Part shown: positions 11,222 to 20,468 of the stretch, one piece after another
How the letters are laid out: the number at the start of each line of letters is the position of its first letter
Position numbering within the stretch: position 1 is the first letter of the stretch
From: JALORV01 sp963707445
Lineage (GTDB): Bacteria > Pseudomonadota > Gammaproteobacteria > Burkholderiales > Burkholderiaceae_F
Reading direction: 5' to 3'
NCBI GenBank assembly: GCA_963707445.1
Contig: CAVPPW010000055.1
Span: 96,451 to 160,450 of the forward strand
Length of the DNA stretch: 64,000 nucleotides
The notes under the pieces: generated by a model
Told to the model about the DNA's origin: nothing
What the model saw: only the letters and a program-made list of their open reading frames with translations
The model's database searches: none
Program-made: the position numbers and the translations under genes

Positions 11222-12373
11222 ATGTCGTCCACGCCCATGTCGCTCGAGCGCCTGTTCGGCCTGATGGCCGAGAAATCGGCGTCGGATCTGTTCCTGTCCG
11301 TGGGCTCGCCGATCACGATCAAGATCAACGGTGTCTGCGTGCCGATCAACCAGGAGCGCCTGGCGCCTCAGTCGATCGTCTCTCTGCTCGCCGAGCGGCT
11401 GACCGATTCGCATTTCCGCGAACTCGAGGACTCGCGCGAGCTCAACATCGGCTTGCCGGTGCAGGGCATCGGCAGCTTCCGCCTTTCGGCGTTTCTGCAG
11501 CGCGGCTCGATCTCGGCGGTGGTCCGCTTCATCCCGCATGACATCCCGAAGCTCGATGCGCTGCACCTGCCCGAAGTGCTGAAGGATCTCGTGATAGAGC
11601 GGCGCGGGTTGATCCTCGTCGTCGGCGCCGCCGGATCGGGCAAGTCGACGACCATCGCTTCGATGCTCGACCATCGCAACGAGCTCGCCACCGGCCACGT
11701 GCTCACCTTCGAGGACCCGATCGAGTTCCTGTTCCGCAACAAGAAGTCGATCATCAACCAGCGTGAAATCGGCTCCGACGCGCGCACGCTGCAAGCGGCT
11801 CTGCGCAGCGCGATGCGCCAGGCGCCCGACGTGATCTTCATCGGCGAGATCCGCGATCGCGACACGATGAGCGCGGCGCTGGCCTACGCGATGTCCGGCC
11901 ACCTGGTCGTGGCCACGCTGCATGCGACCAACAGCTCGCACGCCCTGAACCGCGTGATCAGTTTCTATCCGCCGGAGACGCGCCAGGCGCTGTTCCAGGA
12001 CCTGTCGGTGGCGATAAAGGCAATCGTGTCGCAGCGCCTCGTGCGCAGCAAGCGCGGCGGCCGCGTGCCGTCGGTCGAGGTCCTGATGAACACGCGGCAC
12101 ATCGCCGACCTGATCGAGCGCGGCGACGTGCCGGCGATCAAGGAGGCGATGGAGCAGAGCCTTGCGCCTGAAAGCATATCCTTCGAGCAGAGCCTTTACA
12201 CGCTGATCCAGGGCGACCAGATCACGCGCGAGGATGCGCTGGCTGCGGCCGACTCACAGAACAACCTGCTCTGGTTCATCAACAACGCCGGCAAGGCACG
12301 GACTCAACTGCACAAGGAACGCAAGGACGAAGGGTCCGACGCGTCCTTCTCGGAATTCACACTGAACATCTAG
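11222..12373 (+). CDS. pilU: PilT/PilU-family type IV pilus retraction ATPase
   Basis: This cytoplasmic hexameric ATPase powers or assists retraction of type IV pili. From the ATG at 11222 it is 383 residues, the usual length for PilU. It starts SLERLFGLMAEKSASDLFLS, a form of the N-terminal domain shared by PilT and PilU. It has Walker A GAAGSGKST, the Asp box VLTFEDPIEFLF, the Walker B region QAPDVIFIGEIRDRDTM and the His box HLVVATLHATNSSHALNR. The acidic tail FSEFTLNI is PilU-like rather than PilT-like. No pilT copy sits next to it, which is less usual, and it is inserted between dapD and dapE. PilU is preferred, but a PilT paralogue remains possible. Confidence 0.82.
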   Translation: MSSTPMSLERLFGLMAEKSASDLFLSVGSPITIKINGVCVPINQERLAPQSIVSLLAERLTDSHFRELEDSRELNIGLPVQGIGSFRLSAFLQRGSISAVVRFIPHDIPKLDALHLPEVLKDLVIERRGLILVVGAAGSGKSTTIASMLDHRNELATGHVLTFEDPIEFLFRNKKSIINQREIGSDARTLQAALRSAMRQAPDVIFIGEIRDRDTMSAALAYAMSGHLVVATLHATNSSHALNRVISFYPPETRQALFQDLSVAIKAIVSQRLVRSKRGGRVPSVEVLMNTRHIADLIERGDVPAIKEAMEQSLAPESISFEQSLYTLIQGDQITREDALAAADSQNNLLWFINNAGKARTQLHKERKDEGSDASFSEFTLNI

Positions 12374-12449
12374 AGCGTGCCGACGCGGCGGGGCCTGCCG
12401 TTACAATCGGCGCGCCTCGCAGGCCGCTCATGCATGCGACGGCGCATGC

Positions 12450-13583
12450 ATGAGCCCCACCCAGCACCTCGTCCACCAGCTGATCGCCCGCCGTTCCGTC
12501 ACTCCGGACGATGGCGGCTGCCAGGCGTTGCTGGCGCAGCGGCTCGAAGCATCGGACTTCGTCGCCGAGACGATCGCGGGCAAAGGAGTCACCAACTCCT
12601 GGCTGCGGCGCGGCCGGACAGCGCCGGTTTTGGTGTTTGCGGGCCACACGGATGTCGTGCCGACCGGTCCGCTCGAACAGTGGGGTTCGGATCCGTTCGT
12701 TCCGACGCTGCGCGACGGTCACCTTTACGGCCGCGGTGCCTCGGACATGAAAAGCTCGATCGCCGCCTTCGTCGTCGCCGCCGAGGAGTTCATCGGCGCG
12801 CACCCGAACCATGCCGGCTCGATCGCGCTGCTACTGACGTCGGACGAGGAAGGCCCGGCAACCGACGGCACGACGCGTGTCGTCGAGGCGCTGCGCGCGC
12901 GCGGCGAGACCCTCGACTACTGCATCGTCGGCGAGCCGACATCGGCCGCCCGGCTCGGCGACACGATCAAGAACGGGCGGCGCGGTTCGCTCACCGGCCG
13001 CCTGATCGTTCAGGGGCTGCAGGGCCACGTGGCCTATCCGCAGCTGGCGCGCAATCCGGTGCATCTTGTGGCCCCGGCGCTTGCGGAACTGGCAGCGACC
13101 GTATGGGACGAAGGCGACGAATTCTTCCCGCCGACCACGTATCAGGTGTCGAACATCCAGGCGGGCACCGGCGCCGGTAACGTGATCCCGGGCACCTGCA
13201 CGGTCGACTTCAACTTCCGCTTCGCGCCAGCCTCGACCGCGGCCTCGCTGCAGCAGCGTGTCGAGTCGGTGCTTGCGCGTCACGGCGTCGAGTACACGCT
13301 GGCGTGGACGCTGGGCGCCGCGCCGTTCCTGACGCCGCGCGGGACGCTGTCCCAGGCGATCGGCGACGCGATTGCGCAGGTCGCTGGCATCCGACCCGAG
13401 CTTTCGACCACCGGAGGCACATCCGATGGCCGCTTCATCTCGACCTGGTGCCCGCAGGTCATCGAATTCGGTCCCGTCAACGCCACGATCCACAAGATCG
13501 ATGAACGCATCGCAGTCGCCGACCTCGAGCCGCTGAAGGATATCTACCGCGGCACGCTCGAGCGCCTGCTCGTCCCGGAATAA
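12450..13583 (+). CDS. dapE: Succinyl-diaminopimelate desuccinylase DapE
   Basis: DapE is a di-zinc hydrolase that releases succinate from N-succinyl-LL-diaminopimelate. The 377-residue protein is intact. Metal-binding and catalytic motifs are in family order: FAGHTDVVPTGP (about residue 64), YGRGASDMKSS, LLTSDEEGPATDGT, YCIVGEPTS, and the late ligand His in VNATIHKIDERI. A dimerisation domain lies in the middle (GRLIVQGLQGHVAYPQLARN). It completes the dapC-dapD-dapE set in the window and is followed after 5 bases by prmB. Confidence 0.96.
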   Translation: MSPTQHLVHQLIARRSVTPDDGGCQALLAQRLEASDFVAETIAGKGVTNSWLRRGRTAPVLVFAGHTDVVPTGPLEQWGSDPFVPTLRDGHLYGRGASDMKSSIAAFVVAAEEFIGAHPNHAGSIALLLTSDEEGPATDGTTRVVEALRARGETLDYCIVGEPTSAARLGDTIKNGRRGSLTGRLIVQGLQGHVAYPQLARNPVHLVAPALAELAATVWDEGDEFFPPTTYQVSNIQAGTGAGNVIPGTCTVDFNFRFAPASTAASLQQRVESVLARHGVEYTLAWTLGAAPFLTPRGTLSQAIGDAIAQVAGIRPELSTTGGTSDGRFISTWCPQVIEFGPVNATIHKIDERIAVADLEPLKDIYRGTLERLLVPE

Positions 13584-13588
13584 CGCCA

Positions 13589-14488
13589 ATGTCCACACTG
13601 ATCGACGCCCAGGCCAACCTGCGTACGCTGCGCGACGTGCTGCGCTACGCGGTGACCCGTTTCAACGAGGCGCAGCTTGCGTTCGGCCATGGCCAGGCGG
13701 ATGCTTTCGAGGAAGCAGCCTTCATCGTGATGCGCACGCTGAAGCTGCCGACCGAGCGGCTCGAGTTCTTCGCCGACGCGTACCTGACCCATGCGGAGAT
13801 CAACGATCTGTTGCAGGTTATCGACCGGCGCGTCAAGAAGCGCCTGCCCGCCGCGTATCTGCTGAACGAGGCCTGGCTGCGCGGTTATCGGTTCTACGTC
13901 GACGAGCGCGTGATCATCCCGCGTTCCTTCATCGGCGAACTGCTCGACGACGGCCTGACCCCGTGGATCCAGGAACGCAACGCGATCGCGGAAGTGCTCG
14001 ACATGTGCACCGGATCGGGCTGCCTGGCCATCATGGCGGCCGATGTCTTCCCGCACGCCAGTGTGGACGCGGTCGATATCTCGGCCGACGCGCTGCAGGT
14101 TGCGCGCCGCAACGTCTCCGACTATCAGCTCGAACAGCGCGTGGCGCTGGTGAAGTCCGATCTGTTTTCCGCTCTTGGAACGAAGCGCTACGACCTGATC
14201 GTCTGCAATCCGCCCTACGTGACCGACGGGGCGATGGCGCGACTGCCGCCCGAATACACGCATGAGCCCAAGGTCGCGCTCGCCGGCGGCGCGGATGGCA
14301 TGAACTTCATCAAGACTCTGGTACGGCAGGCGCGCGGACATTTGAAGCGCGGTGGAATGCTGATCGTCGAGGTGGGCGACGGGCGCGCCGCGGCAGAGAA
14401 GACTTTCGGCGACCTTCCGCTCACCTGGCTCACGACGAGCGCCGGCGACGACATGGTCTTTCTGGTACGGCAGGAGGAACTGCCGTAG
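13589..14488 (+). CDS. prmB: 50S ribosomal protein L3 glutamine methyltransferase PrmB
   Basis: PrmB methylates the glutamine side chain of ribosomal protein L3 using S-adenosylmethionine. The protein is 299 residues. The helical N-terminal domain leads to VLDMCTGSGCLAIMAAD, the SAM-binding loop, and then to LIVCNPPYV, the NPPY motif that binds the target glutamine. The sequence RLPPEYTHEPKVALAGG follows, as in PrmB and HemK. The PrmB assignment over the release-factor enzyme PrmC is favoured by the N-terminus TLRDVLRYAVTRFNEAQLAFGHG. It is probably in one transcript with dapE. Confidence 0.9.
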   Translation: MSTLIDAQANLRTLRDVLRYAVTRFNEAQLAFGHGQADAFEEAAFIVMRTLKLPTERLEFFADAYLTHAEINDLLQVIDRRVKKRLPAAYLLNEAWLRGYRFYVDERVIIPRSFIGELLDDGLTPWIQERNAIAEVLDMCTGSGCLAIMAADVFPHASVDAVDISADALQVARRNVSDYQLEQRVALVKSDLFSALGTKRYDLIVCNPPYVTDGAMARLPPEYTHEPKVALAGGADGMNFIKTLVRQARGHLKRGGMLIVEVGDGRAAAEKTFGDLPLTWLTTSAGDDMVFLVRQEELP

Positions 14489-14516
14489 CCGGTCGCACAC
14501 CGCCCGGCAGCTGCCG

Positions 14517-16409
14517 ATGCTGAGGCTGATCGACGTTGCCCTCGCACGCGGCGCCCGCACGCTGTACCGCGGCGTCTCGGTAATGGCCCGGCCGGGCGAG
14601 CGCATCGGCCTCGTCGGCGCGAACGGGTGCGGCAAGTCGACCCTGTTTGCAGCGCTGCTCGGCGAACTCGGAACCGAGGCCGGAGTCATCGAGGCTCCTC
14701 GTGCCGAGAGGATCGCTCACGTCGCACAGGATATCGAGGCTGCGGACCAGCATGCGATCGACTTCGTGCTGGCCGGCCATGCACCGCTCGGCGCTGCGCG
14801 CGAGGAACTGGCGCAGGCCGAAGCGAGCCACGATGAAATGCGCCTTGCTCATGCGCACGCTGCGCTGGCTGAACTGAACGAGGGCGCAATCCTCGCGGCT
14901 GCGCAGACGGTGATGCGGGGGCTCGGCTTCGCTCCGAGCGACGCGAACCGCGCGGTCACGTCGTTCTCGGGCGGTTGGCGCAACCGGCTGGCGCTGGCGC
15001 GGGCGTTGCTCCGCCCTGCCGATCTGCTGCTGCTCGACGAGCCTACGAACCACCTCGATCTGGACTCGGTCGTCTGGCTCGAAGCCTGGCTGCGGCGCCA
15101 GCCCGCCACCGTGCTCGTGATCTCGCACGACCGCGAGTTCCTCGATCGCGTCTGCGAGACGATCTGGCACATCGACTTGGGGGGCATCCGCCGCTATTCG
15201 GGCGACTACAGTGCGTTCGAGGCGGCCTGGCTGGAACAGCAGAAGCAACAGGACGCTGCGGCCAAGGCTTACGCGCGCACGGCCGCCCACCTGCAGCACT
15301 TCGTGGATCGTTTCCGCGCGCAAGCGACCAAAGCGCGGCAGGCCCAGAGCCGGCTGAAGATGCTGGAACGGCTCACGGCCGTCGAGCCGGTGCGCGCGCG
15401 GCGCGAATGGCGCTTCGAGTTCCCGGAACCGCTGCGCGTGCCCGAGCGCTTGCTCGACGCCGAGGCGATGGCGCTGGGCTACGGCGAGCGCACTGTGCTC
15501 GCGGACATCACGCTGACCGTGCGCGCCGGCGATCGCGTCGGCATCCTGGGCGTCAACGGCGCCGGCAAGTCGACTCTGGTCAAGTCGATCGCAGGCGAGA
15601 TCGCGCCGCGGGCCGGCGAACTGCGACGCGGCCAGGGACTCGCCATCGGCTACTTCGCCCAGCATCAGCTCGACCAGCTGCGCAGCGACGAGACGCCGCT
15701 CGCACATCTGCGCCGACTCGCTCCCGACGCGCGCGAGCAGCAACTACGCGAGTTTCTCGGCACCTACCGGTTCTCCGGCGAGATGGCGACGTCCCTGATC
15801 GGGCCGATGTCAGGAGGCGAAAAAGCGCGCTGTGCGCTGGCGCTGCTCGCGTGGCAGCGGCCGAATCTGCTGCTGCTCGACGAACCGACCAACCATCTGG
15901 ACATGGAGACGCGCGAAGCGCTGACAATGGCGCTTTCGTCGTATGACGGGGCACTGTTGCTGGTCTCCCACGACCGCCATCTGCTGCGCGCTGCGTGCGA
16001 CCAGCTCTGGCTGGTGCACGACGGACGCGTCTCGGCGTTCGACGGCGACCTCGATGACTATGCGGCGCTCGTTCTCGCGAGCCGGCGCGAAAGAGCGGAG
16101 ACGGCCGTCGACGCCGAGGCCACGAATCGCCGTGCCCAGCGCAAGCAGGAGGCGGCGGAGCGCCAGCGCCTGGCCGATTCGCGCCGACCGCTGCAGACGC
16201 GGCTGCAGCGGCTGGAGGACGAGCTCGCGCAGATCACTGATCAGCTGCGCGAACTCGACGCCCGGCTGGCCGATCCGGCCTTCTACCATTCTGGCGACGA
16301 TGAATCGGTAGCGTCGACGCTGAAGCTGCGCGGCGAACTGGCGCGGCGCGTCGACGAACTGGAAACCGACTGGCTCGCGGTCACGACCAAACTCGAGACC
16401 ATGGCATGA
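14517..16409 (+). CDS. ABC-F family ATPase, YheS-like
   Basis: ABC-F proteins are soluble twin-ATPase translation factors that act at the ribosomal E site, not transporters. The 630 residues contain two ATP cassettes. The first has GANGCGKST, SFSGGWRNRLALARAL and LLLLDEPTNHLDL. The second has GVNGAGKST, MSGGEKARCALALLA and LLLLDEPTNHLDM. A linker rich in Gln, Lys and Arg (the P-site tRNA interaction region) lies between them. The C-terminus from about residue 530 is a charged coiled coil, as in YheS and Uup. Length and layout fit YheS best. Its stop overlaps the next start in ATGA, so it heads a coupled gene run reaching 22.6 kb. Confidence 0.88.
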   Translation: MLRLIDVALARGARTLYRGVSVMARPGERIGLVGANGCGKSTLFAALLGELGTEAGVIEAPRAERIAHVAQDIEAADQHAIDFVLAGHAPLGAAREELAQAEASHDEMRLAHAHAALAELNEGAILAAAQTVMRGLGFAPSDANRAVTSFSGGWRNRLALARALLRPADLLLLDEPTNHLDLDSVVWLEAWLRRQPATVLVISHDREFLDRVCETIWHIDLGGIRRYSGDYSAFEAAWLEQQKQQDAAAKAYARTAAHLQHFVDRFRAQATKARQAQSRLKMLERLTAVEPVRARREWRFEFPEPLRVPERLLDAEAMALGYGERTVLADITLTVRAGDRVGILGVNGAGKSTLVKSIAGEIAPRAGELRRGQGLAIGYFAQHQLDQLRSDETPLAHLRRLAPDAREQQLREFLGTYRFSGEMATSLIGPMSGGEKARCALALLAWQRPNLLLLDEPTNHLDMETREALTMALSSYDGALLLVSHDRHLLRAACDQLWLVHDGRVSAFDGDLDDYAALVLASRRERAETAVDAEATNRRAQRKQEAAERQRLADSRRPLQTRLQRLEDELAQITDQLRELDARLADPAFYHSGDDESVASTLKLRGELARRVDELETDWLAVTTKLETMA

Positions 16410-17659
16410 ACAGCACCCGATCTGAAGCGCCGCAGCGTCACGCCGGGCAAGAAGGAACTGCCGTGACTGCACCGCTCGCAGGTCTGCGAATTCTCGACCT
16501 GACGCGGCTGCTGCCCGGTCCGGCGGCGACGATGCACCTCGCAGACTTCGGGGCCGACGTCATCAAGATCGAGGACACGGGCGCGGGCGACTACATGCGC
16601 GACTTCGCGCCACAGGTGCCCAACGCGAAGCGGGTGCCGGTGAACCCCGCCTTCGAGGCGACCAATCGCGGCAAGCGGTCTTTCGCCATCGATCTGAAGG
16701 ATCCGCGGGGCCGGGCACTGCTGCTCGACCTTGCCGCGAGCGCCGACGCGCTCGTCGAGAGCTTCCGCCCCGGTGTGCTGGAACGGCTCGGCCTCGGCTG
16801 GCCGGTGCTGCACGAGCGCAACCCGCGGCTCGTGCTGTGCTCGATCTCAGGTTATGGCCAGACCGGGCCATGGTCGCAGCGCGCGGGCCACGACATCAAC
16901 TACATCGCGGTGAGCGGCGTCCTCGACCAGATCCGCGCCGAGGACCGGCCTGCGGTCCCGAACCTGCAACTCGGCGACCTTCTCGGCGGCGCACTCGCCG
17001 CGCTCTCGGCGCTGTTGATCGCGCTGCTCGGCGCGCAGCGGACCGGCCAGGGCCGCTGGGTCGACGTCGCGATGACCGAAGGGCTGCTGGTGCATCACTT
17101 CTTCCCGCATGCGGAACTGGACGCTGGGCAAACGCCCCGTGCGGGCTCGACGCTGCTCACCGGCGGGGCGGCCTGCTATCGCACCTATGAGACCGCAGAC
17201 CGGCGCCATCTTGCAGTCGGTGCGCTCGAGTTCAAGTTCTGGCAGTCGTTCTGCGATGCCGCCGGTCTCTCCGAGCTGGTCCCGCGGCACTGGAGCCACG
17301 GCGAGATGCCCGGTTCGGCCGCCGCGCTCGAGACGATTGCGCACGTCGCCGAACGCATTCGCAGCCGTCGGCTTGCCGACTGGAACGAAGTGTTCGCCGC
17401 GGTCGACGCCTGCGTGACACCGGTGCTGACGCCTGCCGAAGCACTGGCGCATGAGCAGGCCGAGTCGCGGCATCTGGTGTCGAGGCACGGCGCGGTAACC
17501 GAGGTCGGACCGCTGGCGCGTATCAGCGGCCATGAGTTGCAGCCCGCGGCCGCGCCGCGCGGCGGCGAACACACGCGCGCGCTGCTGGTCGAACTCGGCC
17601 GGCCGGCGAACGAAATCAAGCAGCTGCTCGCCGACGGTGTGGTACGGGAGGCCCAATGA
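16406..17659 (+). CDS. CaiB/BaiF family CoA-transferase or alpha-methylacyl-CoA racemase
   Basis: This family either moves CoA between carboxylic acids or racemises 2-methylacyl-CoA. The 417-residue protein has the N-terminal GLRILDLTRLLPGPAATMHL, the CoA-binding stretch FGADVIKIED, and GHDINYIAVSG, the segment that carries the catalytic Asp in alpha-methylacyl-CoA racemases. LDLKDPRGRALLLDLAASAD (here IDLKDPRG) and ISGYGQTGPWSQRAGHDINY support the racemase branch. ATG at 16406 overlaps the upstream stop. A GTG at 16463 has a better ribosome site (AAGGA) and would remove a non-conserved 19-residue leader, so it may be the true start. It sits with an ACAD10/11-type kinase, suggesting branched or hydroxylated acyl-CoA metabolism. 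Confidence 0.85.
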   Translation: MNSTRSEAPQRHAGQEGTAVTAPLAGLRILDLTRLLPGPAATMHLADFGADVIKIEDTGAGDYMRDFAPQVPNAKRVPVNPAFEATNRGKRSFAIDLKDPRGRALLLDLAASADALVESFRPGVLERLGLGWPVLHERNPRLVLCSISGYGQTGPWSQRAGHDINYIAVSGVLDQIRAEDRPAVPNLQLGDLLGGALAALSALLIALLGAQRTGQGRWVDVAMTEGLLVHHFFPHAELDAGQTPRAGSTLLTGGAACYRTYETADRRHLAVGALEFKFWQSFCDAAGLSELVPRHWSHGEMPGSAAALETIAHVAERIRSRRLADWNEVFAAVDACVTPVLTPAEALAHEQAESRHLVSRHGAVTEVGPLARISGHELQPAAAPRGGEHTRALLVELGRPANEIKQLLADGVVREAQ

Positions 17660-18378
17660 TCGAGCGCCGCCGCCTGCTGCTTATGCGCCACGGCGCAGTC
17701 GATTACTTCGACGCCGACGGGCGCCCAGTTCAACCCGATGCCGTGCCGCTGACGGTGGCCGGCATCGAACAGGCGCAGGCGATGGGAGCGGCACTCGGCG
17801 CCGCCGGCGTCAGGATCGACCGGGCCATCACCAGCGGCCTGCAGCGCACGCGCCAGACGGCCGAAGAAGTGCTCGCGGCGGCGGGCGCGGAGCCGCCGCT
17901 CGAGCACTGGCCGGAACTGCAGGAGATACGTCCCGGGCATCTGCCGAGCATCCCCGAAGCGAAACTGCGCGAGGCGTTCATCGCCGCCTTCGAAGGGCCC
18001 GTGCCGCGCGAGACGCGTTTCCTCGAGGGCGAAACGATCGGCGCACTGCTCGATCGCACGCTGCCGGCGCTGCAGCGGCTGCTCGACGCCGAAAACTGGG
18101 ACACCGCGCTGATGGTGCTGCATGGTGGCGTCAATCGCGGGCTGCTGTCCTGGTTCCTGACGGGCCAGCCGGTGTTTCTCGGCGGCATCGCACAGGACAC
18201 CGGCTGCCTGAATATCATCGACGTCGGTCCTCAGCCTCATACCAGTGTCGTGCGCGTCGTCAACTTCTGCGCGATCGACACGCTGCAGACGGCGACACGG
18301 CTGTCGACGATGGAACACCTGTTGCAGAAGTACCTGAAGCTGCGGCAACGCCAAGGCAACCTGGGAGACCTCGCATGA
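17656..18378 (+). CDS. Histidine phosphatase family protein (phosphoglycerate-mutase-like)
   Basis: Members transfer or hydrolyse phosphoryl groups via a phosphohistidine. The N-terminal LLLMRHGAVDYFD holds the catalytic RHG. ITSGLQRTRQTAEEVL carries the second phosphate-binding Arg, and the late motif VLHGGVNRGLLSWF carries the second active-site His. The acid residue region ELQEIRPGHL lies between. At 240 residues it is a single domain without a signal peptide, so it is cytoplasmic. ATGA overlaps at both ends couple it to the CoA-transferase before it and the kinase after it. A substrate is not evident from sequence; dephosphorylation of a pathway intermediate or of a phosphorylated side product is possible. 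Confidence 0.85.
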   Translation: MIERRRLLLMRHGAVDYFDADGRPVQPDAVPLTVAGIEQAQAMGAALGAAGVRIDRAITSGLQRTRQTAEEVLAAAGAEPPLEHWPELQEIRPGHLPSIPEAKLREAFIAAFEGPVPRETRFLEGETIGALLDRTLPALQRLLDAENWDTALMVLHGGVNRGLLSWFLTGQPVFLGGIAQDTGCLNIIDVGPQPHTSVVRVVNFCAIDTLQTATRLSTMEHLLQKYLKLRQRQGNLGDLA

Positions 18379-19418
18379 GTCAGCTTGGTGCTGTGACCGG
18401 ACGCCATGCCTTCGACACGGCGCGACTGCAGGCGCACCTCGAGCGCCATCTGCCGGAATTTCGCGGACCGATCGAGGTGCAGCAATTCCAGGGCGGTCAG
18501 TCGAACCCGACCTACCTGCTCTCCACGCCGGCGGCGAAATTCGTGATGCGCAGCAAACCAGGGCCGTCCGCCAAGCTCCTGCCGTCGGCGCATGCGATCG
18601 AACGCGAGTTCCACGTGATGCGCGCGCTCGCCGCGCAGGGAATCCCGGTGCCATGGACTCTGCTGCTGGTCGAAGACGAGAGCGTGATCGGCCGCGCGTT
18701 CTACCTGATGCAGCACGTTGAAGGTCGCATCTTGTGGGACCAATCGCTACCGGGCGTGTCGAATGCCGAGCGCTCGGCAATCTACGACGAGATGAACCGC
18801 GTGATCGCGCGGTTGCACACCGTCGACATCGAGCGCGCCGGCCTGTCGGACTACGGCAAGGCCGGCAACTACTTCGAGCGCCAGATCGGCCGCTGGAGCA
18901 AGCAGTACCACGCCTCGGAGACGGAGAGTGTCGACGCGATGAACCGTCTGATCGACTGGCTGCCGGCGCACATTCCGCCGGGCGAGGAGACGACGGTCGT
19001 GCACGGCGACTACCGGATGGACAACCTGATCTTCCATCCGACCGAGCCGCGCATCCTCGCGATCCTCGACTGGGAGCTTTCTACCCTTGGCCACCCGCTC
19101 GCCGATTTCTCCTATCACTGCATGAGCTGGCACATTCCTCCGGGCGGGTTCCGCGGCATCGCGGGCCTCGACCTTGCAGCGCTCGGGATCCCATCGGAAA
19201 GCGAATACATCCGCCGTTACGTCGAACGCAGCGGCCGCGCCCCGATCGAGCATTGGAACTTCTACCTTGCCTACAACCTGTTCCGGATCGCAGCGATCCT
19301 GCAGGGCGTCTACAAGCGCGCCACCGAGGGACTCGCATCGTCCAACAACGCGTTGCAGCACGGCCAGAATGCCAAGGCGCTCGCCGAACTCGGCTGGCGC
19401 TACGCGGAACGCGCATGA
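18375..19418 (+). CDS. Phosphotransferase of ACAD10/ACAD11 N-terminal type (LvaA-like)
   Basis: This is an aminoglycoside-phosphotransferase-fold kinase of 347 residues. It carries GGQSNPTYLLST (nucleotide-binding loop), VMRSKPGPSAKLLPSAHAIE, the catalytic loop VHGDYRMDNLIFHP and the metal-binding LAILDWELSTLGHPLADF. The block order and wording match the kinase half of human ACAD10/ACAD11 and the bacterial LvaA group, which phosphorylate 4-hydroxyacyl-CoA. This suggests an acyl-CoA substrate rather than an antibiotic. An ACAD11-like dehydrogenase is encoded separately at 25254-26487. The gene overlaps its neighbours by 4 bases on both sides. The substrate is inferred, not shown. Confidence 0.85.
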   Translation: MSQLGAVTGRHAFDTARLQAHLERHLPEFRGPIEVQQFQGGQSNPTYLLSTPAAKFVMRSKPGPSAKLLPSAHAIEREFHVMRALAAQGIPVPWTLLLVEDESVIGRAFYLMQHVEGRILWDQSLPGVSNAERSAIYDEMNRVIARLHTVDIERAGLSDYGKAGNYFERQIGRWSKQYHASETESVDAMNRLIDWLPAHIPPGEETTVVHGDYRMDNLIFHPTEPRILAILDWELSTLGHPLADFSYHCMSWHIPPGGFRGIAGLDLAALGIPSESEYIRRYVERSGRAPIEHWNFYLAYNLFRIAAILQGVYKRATEGLASSNNALQHGQNAKALAELGWRYAERA

Positions 19419-20458
19419 CGGATACCGCGCCGCCGCCGCTGCTCGATCCGCGATTGACGCCGAGCGCGATCGTCGCGCACCTCGACCAGTACGTGATCGG
19501 CCAGGAGGACGCCAAGAAGGTCCTCGCGGTCGCGGTCTACGCGCACTACAAGAAGGTTGCGCGTTCGCGCCAGGACGGACTCGAGATCACGAAGAGCAAC
19601 GTGCTGCTGGTCGGCCCGACCGGCACCGGCAAGACGCTGATGTGCGAGTCGCTCGCGCGCCTGCTCAGGCTGCCCTTCGTGACGGCCGATGCGACGTCGC
19701 TGGCGCAGTCGCGCTTTGTCAACGACGAGATCGAGGCGATTCTGGATCGACTGCACGACAAGGCCGAGGGCCACATCGAGCGCAGCCAGCACGGCATCGT
19801 CTTCATCGACGAGATCGACAAGCTGCGTTCGGCCACCGATGCCCAGGGCCGCGGCACCTCGGGCGAGAACGTCCAGCATGCGCTGCTGAAGATCATGGAA
19901 GGCGCACCGGTGCGGTTGCGCAGCGGACAGTACCTGGACACGACCAACGTGCTTTTCATCTGCGGCGGCGCCTTCGTCGGGCTCGACGCGATCATGTCGC
20001 AGAGCCACGGCTACGGCTTCGTGGCAACGTCGGACGACGACAACCAACGCATCCTGAGGCGGCTCAACGCGAGGGTGAAGCCGACCGACCTCGTTGAATT
20101 CGGGCTGATCCCGGAATTCACCGGACGGCTGGCGCTGGTCGCTCGCTTCAACGAACTGACGCGCGAGATGCTCATAAGGATCATGACCGAGCCGCGCAAC
20201 TGCATCTATCGACAGTTTCAGGCGATCCTCAAGAACGAGGGTGTCGACCTGGCGGTCGCAACCCGCGCATTCGAGGAGATCGCCGACCTCGCGCTCGAGT
20301 ACAAGTCCGGTGCCCGCAGCCTGCGGGGACTGTTCGAGGAGGTCATCACGCCGGTGCTCTACGCGGTGCCCGACCACCCGGAGATCAAGCGGGTCGAGAT
20401 CGCCTCGCTCTTTACGGAGCCGCGCTACCTCCGCGCGGCGCCGGCACAACCTGGCTGA
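19415..20458 (+). CDS. ClpX-like AAA+ ATPase lacking the zinc-binding domain
   Basis: The 347-residue protein is clearly built on the ClpX AAA+ core: LDQYVIGQEDAKKVLAVAVY, Walker A GPTGTGKT, Walker B IVFIDEIDKL, GTSGENVQHALLKIMEG, LIPEFTGRLALVA with the Arg finger, and sensor-2 GARSLRGLFEE. It lacks the four-Cys N-terminal zinc domain of true ClpX. The pore loop GYVGED is replaced by SRFVND, the RKH loop segment before the beta strand YLDTTNVLFICGGAF is shortened, and the ClpP-docking IGFG loop reads GYGFV. It therefore probably does not work as a ClpXP unfoldase on ordinary substrates. It is coupled to the kinase upstream, suggesting a dedicated remodelling or activation partner there. No clpP is nearby. 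Confidence 0.82.
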   Translation: MTDTAPPPLLDPRLTPSAIVAHLDQYVIGQEDAKKVLAVAVYAHYKKVARSRQDGLEITKSNVLLVGPTGTGKTLMCESLARLLRLPFVTADATSLAQSRFVNDEIEAILDRLHDKAEGHIERSQHGIVFIDEIDKLRSATDAQGRGTSGENVQHALLKIMEGAPVRLRSGQYLDTTNVLFICGGAFVGLDAIMSQSHGYGFVATSDDDNQRILRRLNARVKPTDLVEFGLIPEFTGRLALVARFNELTREMLIRIMTEPRNCIYRQFQAILKNEGVDLAVATRAFEEIADLALEYKSGARSLRGLFEEVITPVLYAVPDHPEIKRVEIASLFTEPRYLRAAPAQPG

Positions 20459-20468
20459 AGGAACCGCG

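Noticed and set aside
18375..19418. Aminoglycoside resistance kinase
   Set aside because: The motifs follow the ACAD10/11 kinase pattern and the gene lies among acyl-CoA genes.
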